From positions 1 through 30,651 of the forward strand of contig JAPXRP010000029.1 of NCBI GenBank assembly GCA_033813475.1: a DNA stretch of 30,651 nucleotides, read 5' to 3'. The notes beneath the pieces were generated by a model. It was not told the DNA's origin. It made no database searches and was given only the letters and a program-made list of their open reading frames with translations. This DNA comes from JAAYBR01 sp033813475. GTDB taxonomy: Bacteria; Hydrogenedentota; Hydrogenedentia; Hydrogenedentales; CAITNO01. The translations under genes were made by a program, and so were the position numbers. The stretch's first letter is position 1. Each line of letters begins with the position of its first letter. Positions 25,027-30,651 of this stretch are shown here, piece after piece.

Positions 25027-26709
25027 CTAGTTCCCGTACCGCTGGAGCGCCTTCGGCACAAACCACTCGCGCTCTTCCATCCCGAAGGGGTGGCTGCGGA
25101 TGCCCTGGATGCGCTTGTCCGCCGCCACCAGCGCCTTGGGGGCGAGCATGAAAAGATACGGCTGCTCGTCCATGAGAATCTCCTGGAAGCGGTGGTAGAG
25201 CCGGATGCGCTCCGCCGTGTCGAAGGTGACGCGCGCGTCCTCGATGAGCTTGTCGGCCTCCGGGTTCAGGAAGCCCACATAGTTGGATCCCTGGTCCACC
25301 TGCGAGGAGTGCCAAATCTGGTAGGGATCGGGGTCCGGGGGCATCTGCCAGCCCATGATGGCGGTGTCGAAATCCCGCTTGTCCACCCGGTCGAGCATGG
25401 AGGCCCATTCCATGGGCCGGATGACCAGCTCCACGCCCGCGCGGGCGAGTTCCTCCTTGTAGACCGTCAGAATCTTCTCGGCCACCGGGTTCTGGTTGGT
25501 CAGGAGCGTCTCAAAGCGGAGGGCGGTGCCGTCCTTGTCCAGCAGGGCGTCGCTGTCGGTGTCGCGCCAGCCCGCCTCCTCCAGCAGCCGCGCGGCGCCG
25601 GCGGGGTCGAAGGGCACCGCCGCAAGGGAGGCGTTGTATTCGGGCGTTCCGGGCATGAACCCGCTGTGGACCGCCATGCCCAGGCCCTTGTAGATTTCCC
25701 GGAGGATCGTTTCCCGGTCGAGGAGCATGGCGAGGGCGCGGCGGACCCGCTTGTCCGAAAACTGGGGCTTCCGCAGATTCCAGCCGATGTAGGTGTAGGC
25801 CGGGCGATTGCTGGTGAACCGGTTGAACCGCTCCCGGAAACGCGGGGTGTTCGCCCGACGGGTCCAGTCCTCCGGCGTCAGCGTCATGGAGTCCAGGTCG
25901 CCCCGCGCCAGGAGCTGGAAGGCCGCGTTGTCGTCCGTGATGACGGCGTAGCGGATCTTGTCGAAGTGGGGCCATCCCCGGAGCGCGCCCCCCCAGAACC
26001 GGGGGTTGCGCGCCAGAATCAGCTCCTGGCCCGTGGTCCACGATTCCAGGACATACATGCCGGAGCCCACGGGCGCACGGTTGGCCGGGTGGTTGTTGAA
26101 GTCGCCCACGCCGTAGATGTGCTTCGGAATCACCTGCGTGGAGCCGATCATGACCAGGTGGCGGTAGTAGGGCTTGGAGCAGGTGACGCGGACGGTGCGC
26201 GGGTCCGGGGCCTCCACGGAAACCAGGTCCGTGAAGTAGCTGCGCAGGTGCGGCGCGTCCACCGCGGGGTCAAGGATGCGGTCGAAGGTGAATTTGACGT
26301 CCTCGGAGGTCAACGGGGCGCCGTCGGAGAAGACCAGCCCCTCACGGAGGTGGAAGGTGTACACCAGATGGTCGGGGGACACTTCCCACGACTCGGCCAG
26401 CCAGGGGGTCATCTCCAGGGTGTCGGGATCGCGGTCGAGCAGCGGGTCAAAAACGTAGACCAGGATGGTGCTGGAGTAGGCGTCCGTGCTGGTCACCGGG
26501 TTGAGGTGCGGCATCTCGGCGGGCAGCCGCAGCATGAGCCAGTCGCCGTGCTCGGGCGTCGCGTCGGGCAGGTACTCCGTCAGGCCGGGGTCCACCGGCC
26601 CGTCCGGAGCCGCGTCCCCCGCGTCGGGGGCGGGACCGGAACAGCCCACGCCGCACAGAACCAGCAGGGAAAGCAGCACCGCGGCGGCCAGCGATCGTGT
26701 TGCGTGCAT
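25027..26709 (-). CDS. Extracellular solute-binding lipoprotein, family 5 (peptide/nickel/oligosaccharide)
   Basis: This is a 560-residue lipoprotein with signal peptide and Cys23 (LCGVGC), an Ala/Pro/Asp-rich linker and then the SBP_bac_5 fold (PHLNPVTSTDAY, FHLREGLVFSDGAPLTSEDV, YVGFLNPEADKLIEDAR). It delivers substrate to OppBC. The start at 26709 has GGAGAGG directly upstream. It sits 24 nt after the DUF1080 gene and 15 nt before oppB. The family transports di- and oligopeptides, nickel, or in several lineages oligosaccharides. Given the carbohydrate-active neighbours, sugar import is possible but not shown. Confidence 0.93.
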   Translation of the reverse strand: MHATRSLAAAVLLSLLVLCGVGCSGPAPDAGDAAPDGPVDPGLTEYLPDATPEHGDWLMLRLPAEMPHLNPVTSTDAYSSTILVYVFDPLLDRDPDTLEMTPWLAESWEVSPDHLVYTFHLREGLVFSDGAPLTSEDVKFTFDRILDPAVDAPHLRSYFTDLVSVEAPDPRTVRVTCSKPYYRHLVMIGSTQVIPKHIYGVGDFNNHPANRAPVGSGMYVLESWTTGQELILARNPRFWGGALRGWPHFDKIRYAVITDDNAAFQLLARGDLDSMTLTPEDWTRRANTPRFRERFNRFTSNRPAYTYIGWNLRKPQFSDKRVRRALAMLLDRETILREIYKGLGMAVHSGFMPGTPEYNASLAAVPFDPAGAARLLEEAGWRDTDSDALLDKDGTALRFETLLTNQNPVAEKILTVYKEELARAGVELVIRPMEWASMLDRVDKRDFDTAIMGWQMPPDPDPYQIWHSSQVDQGSNYVGFLNPEADKLIEDARVTFDTAERIRLYHRFQEILMDEQPYLFMLAPKALVAADKRIQGIRSHPFGMEEREWFVPKALQRYGN

Positions 26710-26733
26710 GAACCTCTCCTCGCGCAGATTCCG

Positions 26734-27378
26734 CTATTCGGCTTTCTTCAGCGGGGTCAGTTGGATGTTGCGGAACTCGATGGGCGTGCCCTCGCTCTGG
26801 AAGCCGATGTAGCCCGACGAAACGGTGCAGCCCGTGGCCCTGTTCTGCAGGGTGCCGTTGATGTACAGCTCGATGGTGTCGCCGCTGCAGACCACCCGGT
26901 AGTCGTTCCACTCGCCCAGGGGCCGCTCGGTGGAGGGCTTCATTTTCGGCGTGCGGCGGTCGTCCTTGTTCTTGTGCTCGTTGAACGTGGTGCCGCCGAT
27001 GACCCAGATGTCCGCGGCGTCCCCGCTGTGGAGCTGGCCCTCGATGGACTTCGGCCACACCTCGTCCTTGTCCTGGATGTGCAGCAGCACGCCGCTGTTC
27101 CCGCCTTCCCCCGGCCACCGCCACTGGAAGGTCAGCTCGTAGTCCGAATGCTTCTGCTCCGTGCGGAAATACCCCGCCGGATCCCCCGTGCAGTGGATCA
27201 CGCCGTCCTTCACAGACCAGGTCTTCGCCGGGTCTTTCGACGCGTCGGGCAGGAACAGCTTCAGCCCCGTGAAATCCTTGCCGTTGAAGACAACCGGCTC
27301 CGGGGCGTCCGCCGCAAGCGCGGCAAGTCCGGCCAGGGAAAACACCGCGCACAGGGAGAAGCACACCGCTTTTTTCAT
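26734..27378 (-). CDS. Secreted DUF1080 (3-keto-disaccharide hydrolase-like) protein
   Basis: This is a 214-residue exported protein with a signal peptide (about 1-23, ending ALAADA). The mature part is a concanavalin-like β-sandwich of the DUF1080 family: FNGKDFTGLKLF at the start, FRTEQKHSDYELTFQWRW, GNSGVLLHIQ, WNDYRVVCSGDTIELYINGT, and the terminal GYIGFQSEGTPIEFRNIQL. DUF1080 members bind or hydrolyse glycosidic substrates; some act on 3-keto-disaccharides. The ATG at 27378 has GGAG 8 nt upstream; the longer in-frame start is unsupported. It is the first gene of the eight-gene minus-strand run, so it shares expression with the importer. Confidence 0.9.
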   Translation of the reverse strand: MKKAVCFSLCAVFSLAGLAALAADAPEPVVFNGKDFTGLKLFLPDASKDPAKTWSVKDGVIHCTGDPAGYFRTEQKHSDYELTFQWRWPGEGGNSGVLLHIQDKDEVWPKSIEGQLHSGDAADIWVIGGTTFNEHKNKDDRRTPKMKPSTERPLGEWNDYRVVCSGDTIELYINGTLQNRATGCTVSSGYIGFQSEGTPIEFRNIQLTPLKKAE

Positions 27379-27420
27379 GGTCAGGCTCCTTTTCGCTCCA
27401 GGGGGTGCCATCCGGTCCGG

Positions 27421-27459
27421 AACACACCGCACCGGATGTTTTCCATGATAACACACCGC
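27421..27459 (-). promoter_or_regulatory. Possible promoter and direct-repeat operator upstream of the DUF1080-opp unit
   Basis: AACACACCGC occurs at 27421-27430 and again at 27450-27459, 29 bp apart centre to centre. Between them, on the minus strand, is TATCAT (27450-27445), a fair -10 box; no good -35 box is seen. The arrangement could be an operator pair around the promoter of the transport operon. Confidence 0.3.
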
Positions 27460-27540
27460 CGGACGGTTCATTCCTCAAAGGCCCGGGAAACAGCACCACC
27501 ACGAGTTCATACAGTAAGCGCAACAGACCCGCCCCTCCTC

Positions 27541-27625
27541 CGTCACCCCCGCGAAAGCGGGGGCCCATGTCTTGGCGTGCAGGATAAACCGTTGACTCAA
27601 GATGGATTCCCGCATGCGCGGGAAT
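27541..27625. repeat. REP-like pair of stem-loops in inverted orientation
   Basis: CCCCCGC-GAAA-GCGGGGG (27546-27563) is preceded by CGTCA. ATTCCCGC-ATGC-GCGGGAAT (27606-27625) is followed by GACG. Each resembles the widespread REP-type unit CGTCATTCCCGC, once in each direction. This starts the gene-free stretch 27379-28157, which also holds the 31-bp stem-loop, the MITE and the 62-bp block. Confidence 0.7.
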
Positions 27626-27711
27626 GACGACAAACTGCGCGGGAATAACGGGAAGACCGGGTGTCTGCGCCAAGGGAGCGTTCCCGGAAGCCGGGCCGCC
27701 GCGAGACCAAA

Positions 27712-27742
27712 AGACAAGGCCGCCGGGACGGCGGCGCTACGG
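27712..27742 (+). repeat. 31-bp stem-loop repeat, copy 3
   Basis: It differs from the copies at 15578 and 17901 by one base (GCGCTACGG for GCGGTACGG). As at the first cluster, it lies on the far side of the MITE from the SUMF1-domain gene. The sequence after it (GGAACAGCCCC and CTGCCCG) also resembles that after copy 1. Confidence 0.85.
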
Positions 27743-27807
27743 AACAGCCCCCGCCTGCCCGCCTTTGCGCCCCTGTGGTTTTTGTGGCGGGAATTCCAGA
27801 GAGTCTC

Positions 27808-27972
27808 ACCACAAAGTCACCAAGAACACAAAGAACAGGGAAGAGCAAGACAGGAAGACGGGGCGGAGGGGCTTCTTCATGCCTGGCTGTGCTGGATACA
27901 AGCTGTCACGCTCCGGCTTCTTCGCCGACTCTCTTCTTCCTGTCTTCTTTGTGTCCTTTGTGACTTTGTGGT
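27808..27972. repeat. MITE-like element with 26-bp terminal inverted repeats, copy 2
   Basis: The left arm is 27808-27833 and the right arm 27947-27972. The right arm is the exact reverse complement of the left arm of copy 1 (15801-15826). The interior is longer than in copy 1 (113 against 89 nt) but shares GGGGCTTCTTCAT and CCGGCTTCTTC. It occupies the same place relative to the neighbouring SUMF1-domain gene as copy 1. Confidence 0.85.
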
Positions 27973-28052
27973 GAAGAATCCAAGCTGCCGCCCGCCCTGC
28001 GGGCGGGATGGATTAAGACCCGCCAACCCGCCACGCTCTTGCCCGCGCCCAC

Positions 28053-28114
28053 GGAAACAACGCCGGCTGCAGCCCGGCTGCGCACGGGCCTTGCACGGCG
28101 CTGTTTCCGTTTCT
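28053..28114 (-). repeat. 62-bp hairpin block 3' of SUMF1-domain gene 2
   Basis: It is the counterpart of 16029-16090, with 4 differences. On the gene-sense strand, the arms 28108-28096 and 28065-28053 pair at all 13 positions, with one G·U wobble, around a 30-nt loop that can form an inner stem. It begins 43 nt after the stop codon. Confidence 0.75.
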
Positions 28115-28157
28115 TGGCTTGTTTATCCTTGAGCCCGACAGGAACACCGGAATACAC

Positions 28158-29579
28158 CTAACGAACTGAGGCCAAGCGAAACCCTATGGTGCGGTACCGG
28201 GACGACGGGTTGTAGCTGTTCCGATACGCCGAGCGGCAGTACCGGGCGTTGTAGTTCCAGGCGCCGCCCCGGATGACCCGGGACGAGGCCGATGGACTCA
28301 CCCAGGCACTCCCGTCCGCCGGTGCCCCGGTGTAGTCGCCTTGCCACCAGTCCTCGCACCACTCATACACGTTCCCGCTCATGTCGTGCAACCCGAAACC
28401 GTTCGACAACTTCCCGCCCACCGGTTTGCTACCATAGTCCGTGGTGTTGTTCCCGCAGTACCACATGTACTGGCTGCGCACCCCGTCATCTCCACACTCG
28501 TCGTCCACCCCCAAGGAGTCCCCAAAGTAGAACCGCGTCTGCGTCCCTGCCCGGCACGCATATTCCCACTCCGCCTCACTCGGCAGCCGCAGCGTCGCCG
28601 GGCCCTGGCCCGTCGCCGTGATGTGGGCGTTCACCGCCGTGATGAACGCCTGGGCATCCTCCCAAGAAACATAGTAGGCGGGATATTCGGAACCCACCCC
28701 ATAGTCCCATGTGTAGCCGCCAGGACTCGTTCCCATCACCGCCAGCCACTGCCCCTGGGTCACCTCATACTTGCCCATGTAGAAGTCATACCCAATGGTC
28801 ACGATATGCACTGGCCCCTCATCGCCGTATCGGCTCCGCTCCGTGTCCGGCGAGCCCATCTGGAAACTCCCCGCAGGGATTTGCACCAGCTCCATCGGCA
28901 CATTCCCCGGAAGGAGAATCGTCACCGTATCCGGATTTTCCAGCCGGATATAGTCTTTGAAAACGGCGGAGTAGTTGCCCGCCCCGTCCAAGTACTGAAC
29001 CCGCACCGTCCGGTGGCCGTCCGGCCCCGCCGGCAGCGTGTGCGCGCGCGTGGCGGTGGGGGGCATCCACGGCGTCCAGGTGGCCCCGTTGTCGCTGAAA
29101 CGCATCCGCGAGACGCCCTCCGACCAGGTCAGCCTCAGGGTTACCGCGCGCGTGGGCGTGACCGAAGCGCCGCCGTTGATGACGATCGTTCCGGTCGGAA
29201 GCGTTGTGTCGAGACGGATGTAATCCGCATACACGGCCGACCGGTTGTTGGCCCGGTCAAGATACTGCACACGCACCGTCCGGTGGCCGTCCGGACCGGC
29301 TGGCAGCGTGTACGCGCGCGAGGCCACGGGGGCCTCCCAGGGGGACCACGTGGACCCGTCGTTGCTGAAGCGCATCCGCGAGACGCCTGTCCCGTCCCCG
29401 TCCGACCAGGTCAGGGCCAGCGTGACATTCGGCGTGTTCGTCGCGCTGCGGTTGCCGTTGATGACAATGGTCCCCGTCGGCGGCGTAGTGTCCACCGCCA
29501 TGGACCATCCCTGAGGGAAAACCAGCAACGGAATCGCCAGAAAAACAACCGCATTCAAAGTCACCCGTGTAATCCTCAT
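28158..29579 (-). CDS. Secreted protein with two Ig-like repeats and a SUMF1/FGE-fold domain (gene 2)
   Basis: This is a 473-residue exported protein: signal peptide about 1-28 (ending GWSMA), two near-identical repeats at 30-124 and 125-214 (each with PTGTIVING, GVSRMRFS, ATW/STW and TLPAGPDGHRTVRVQYLD), then the FGE-fold domain at 223-472. The fold is nearly the same as in the gene at 16135, including PAGSFQMGSPDTER and TATGQGPATLRLPSEAEWEY. The two genes therefore share the C-terminal domain, 3' flank and promoter but carry unrelated N-terminal modules. The start at 29579 has AGGAG 8 nt upstream. Catalytic Cys pairing of true FGE is not apparent. It is probably a surface binding protein; the N-terminal repeats act as a stalk. 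Confidence 0.9.
   Translation of the reverse strand: MRITRVTLNAVVFLAIPLLVFPQGWSMAVDTTPPTGTIVINGNRSATNTPNVTLALTWSDGDGTGVSRMRFSNDGSTWSPWEAPVASRAYTLPAGPDGHRTVRVQYLDRANNRSAVYADYIRLDTTLPTGTIVINGGASVTPTRAVTLRLTWSEGVSRMRFSDNGATWTPWMPPTATRAHTLPAGPDGHRTVRVQYLDGAGNYSAVFKDYIRLENPDTVTILLPGNVPMELVQIPAGSFQMGSPDTERSRYGDEGPVHIVTIGYDFYMGKYEVTQGQWLAVMGTSPGGYTWDYGVGSEYPAYYVSWEDAQAFITAVNAHITATGQGPATLRLPSEAEWEYACRAGTQTRFYFGDSLGVDDECGDDGVRSQYMWYCGNNTTDYGSKPVGGKLSNGFGLHDMSGNVYEWCEDWWQGDYTGAPADGSAWVSPSASSRVIRGGAWNYNARYCRSAYRNSYNPSSRYRTIGFRLASVR
28185..28262 (-). other. Candidate DGR-type variable region 2 (codons 440-465 of SUMF1-domain gene 2)
   Basis: The changed codons relative to gene 1 read GCC, AAC, TAC, AAC, TAC, TAT, AAC, TAC, TCG, TCC, TAC, CGC, ACC, ATA. 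Many are AAC or a change from AAC at positions 1-2. The protein segment WNYNARYCRSAYRNSYNP is close to the Asn-rich pattern typical of DGR variable regions in FGE-fold target proteins. The nine codons after it, to the stop, are conserved with gene 1 (GGG TT, then GTT CGT TAG). Confidence 0.6.
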
Positions 29580-29644
29580 CTTCGCATCTCCTTTTGCGTG
29601 AAATTGCCGCACCAACCGAAACCAAACAGAAGCCTTACGCTGTA

Positions 29645-29673
29645 ATACTACGGTATTCGGCTCCCGGCGTCAA
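29645..29673 (-). promoter_or_regulatory. Promoter of SUMF1-domain gene 2
   Basis: On the minus strand, TTGACG (29673-29668), a 17-nt spacer and TAGTAT (29650-29645) are identical in boxes and spacing to those of gene 1. The shared flank ends at about 29684. Between there and 29865 I see no gene; the right end of the neighbouring IS probably lies in it, but the boundary cannot be placed. Confidence 0.7.
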
Positions 29674-29865
29674 GTCCCGGCTTGAGGTTACCCCCATCTT
29701 TCGACAGGGACCGGCTCAACTTAAGATGGCGCGAGGGCGGCCACCCGGCCGCTTTCAGGCCCTCTCTGACCGTGATTCTACCAGATGCGCCGGGGGCTGT
29801 CAAGCCGTCTTTTTCGGCGGGTTAACCGACGGCCAAGCCGGACCGGGCCGCCGAGAATGGGCCCG

Positions 29866-30651
29866 TTAGGGAGAGCTCGTCGGAGGCGGCCCGCTCCGGC
29901 GGCCTGCGCGGCAGGGCCCCGCATCCAGGTGACAGCTTGCAGGGGTCTGGTTCTCCAACGCGCTGTGCGGGCGCTCATGGTTGTAGAAGCGGAAGTAGCG
30001 GGCGAGCCCCCGGTGCAGCGCGTGCCCGTCCCCGTAGTCGCGCAGGTAGACGTCCTCGTATTTCACGCTGCGCCAAAGCCGCTCGATGAACACGTTGTCC
30101 AGCGCCCGTCCCCGCCCGTCCATGCTGATCTGGATGCCGGAATCTGCCAGGATTCCGGTGAACTCCCCGCTGGTGAACTGGCTGCCCTGGTCGGTGTTGA
30201 AGATGCGGGGCCGGCCGCTTCGAAGCGCCTTCGCCAATGCGGCGCAGCAGAACCCCGCCTCCATGCTGTTGGACAAATCCCACGCGATCACGTAGCGGCT
30301 GAACCAGTCCATCACGGCCACCAGGTACAGGAAGCCCCGGCGCATCGGGATGTAGGTGATGTCCGCCGACCACACCTCGTTGGGGCCGGAAATCTCCATT
30401 CCACGCAATAAATACGGGTATATCCGGTGCTGCGGGTGCGGGCGGCTCGTGTGCGGGCCGGGCACCGCCGCCTGCAGCCCCATCACCCGCATGAGCCGCG
30501 CCACCCGCTTCGCGTTGACATCCAGCCCCTGCTGGTTGAGCCACCACGTCATGCGCGGATAGCCGTAAAACGGATGCCGCAGGTACTGCTCGTCAATGAG
30601 CCGCATCAGCGCCAGATTCTCCGGGGACTCGGTGGTGTTCGGCGCGTAATA
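29866..30651 (-). CDS. IS3-family transposase OrfB, 5' end cut by the window edge
   Basis: 261 residues are visible, the N-terminal end being outside the window. The reading frame is open from the window edge (YYAPNTTESPEN), through an HTH_21-like segment (HPFYGYPRM) to the rve integrase core. The catalytic triad, in visible-residue numbering, is Asp97 (WSADITYIP), Asp154 (FNTDQGSQF) and Glu190 (DNVFIERLW), with 35 residues between the last two, the classic DD(35)E spacing. The C-terminal YNHERPHSALENQTP is intact, so the enzyme may be active. In IS3 elements OrfB is normally made by frameshift from OrfA, which would lie beyond the right edge. Confidence 0.95.
   Translation of the reverse strand, partial: YYAPNTTESPENLALMRLIDEQYLRHPFYGYPRMTWWLNQQGLDVNAKRVARLMRVMGLQAAVPGPHTSRPHPQHRIYPYLLRGMEISGPNEVWSADITYIPMRRGFLYLVAVMDWFSRYVIAWDLSNSMEAGFCCAALAKALRSGRPRIFNTDQGSQFTSGEFTGILADSGIQISMDGRGRALDNVFIERLWRSVKYEDVYLRDYGDGHALHRGLARYFRFYNHERPHSALENQTPASCHLDAGPCRAGRRSGPPPTSSP
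29866..30651 (-). mobile_element. IS3-family insertion sequence (partial)
   Basis: This is the visible part of the IS that carries the OrfB transposase. One end lies between about 29690 and 29866, next to the promoter of SUMF1-domain gene 2; the other is off the window. No terminal inverted repeat or target duplication could be verified because only one end is present. Confidence 0.8.

Noticed and set aside
24421..27627. 1068-codon open frame on the plus strand
   Set aside because: It is antisense to oppB, the binding-protein gene and the DUF1080 gene; no domains.
27475..28132. Short open frames in the second repeat region
   Set aside because: Same reasons: the sequence is explained by the REP-like pair, stem-loop, MITE and hairpin block.
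1..30651. DGR template repeat or reverse transcriptase inside the window
   Set aside because: No adenine-rich near-copy of the variable region and no protein with reverse transcriptase motifs was found by reading; they would have to lie outside.
1..30651. tRNA or rRNA genes
   Set aside because: No cloverleaf with a TψC-like GGTTCGA block or rRNA-like sequence was noticed in any intergenic stretch.

Overview
The window is GC-rich bacterial chromosome. Its content includes σ70- and σ54-type promoters, lipoproteins, a GH123/DUF4091 protein, a DUF1080 protein, SUMF1-domain surface proteins, a type IV prepilin, an acyl-CoA-binding protein and many intergenic stem-loop repeats. This mix is typical of large-genome environmental bacteria of the Hydrogenedentota, Planctomycetota or Lentisphaerota kind. 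My best guess is Hydrogenedentota, by gene content only.

Left part (1-11.8 kb). A small acyl-CoA-binding protein gene faces a response regulator whose phospho-acceptor Asp is Glu and whose GGDEF-like half is degenerate; a shared hairpin terminator lies between them. Rightward genes follow: a secreted GH50/agarase-like glycoside hydrolase; two tandem paralogous small membrane-anchored proteins, each with its own promoter; a three-gene unit of GH123/DUF4091 protein, D-2-hydroxyacid dehydrogenase and β-helix plus β-propeller protein; and a type IV prepilin behind a σ54-like promoter. This looks like export and use of complex carbohydrates.

Middle (11.8-18 kb). A large cytoplasmic GH13 α-amylase-family protein is encoded on the minus strand and ends 7 nt from the prepilin stop. 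Its upstream side is a gene-free stretch packed with repeats: an 18-bp-arm inverted repeat, several 31-bp stem-loops, a 66-bp hairpin and a MITE-like element. Next comes a SUMF1/FGE-fold lipoprotein with PKD and PASTA domains.

Right part (18-27.4 kb). Eight minus-strand genes may form one transcription unit: DUF1080 protein, solute-binding lipoprotein, OppB, OppC, OppD, OppF, a BACON-like/vWA lipoprotein and a small lipoprotein. The four opp genes overlap by ATGA. This is a peptide/oligosaccharide-type ABC importer with surface lipoproteins attached.

Far right (27.4-30.65 kb). A second repeat cluster and a second SUMF1-domain gene repeat the arrangement at 15.6-17.8 kb almost exactly: 31-bp stem-loop, MITE, 62-bp hairpin block, gene 3' end, gene, identical promoter. 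A 5'-truncated IS3-family transposase closes the window.

The most interesting observation is that the two SUMF1-domain genes are near-identical through much of the fold but differ at 14 of 26 consecutive codons close to the C-terminus. All 14 are amino-acid changes and no codon differs silently. The changed codons are mostly AAC/TAC/GGC/ACC/AGT-like. They sit in the position and fold used by diversity-generating retroelement (DGR) target proteins, and each gene has a conserved hairpin just downstream. I propose that these are two modular DGR target cassettes whose reverse transcriptase and template lie elsewhere. No RT and no template repeat is visible here.
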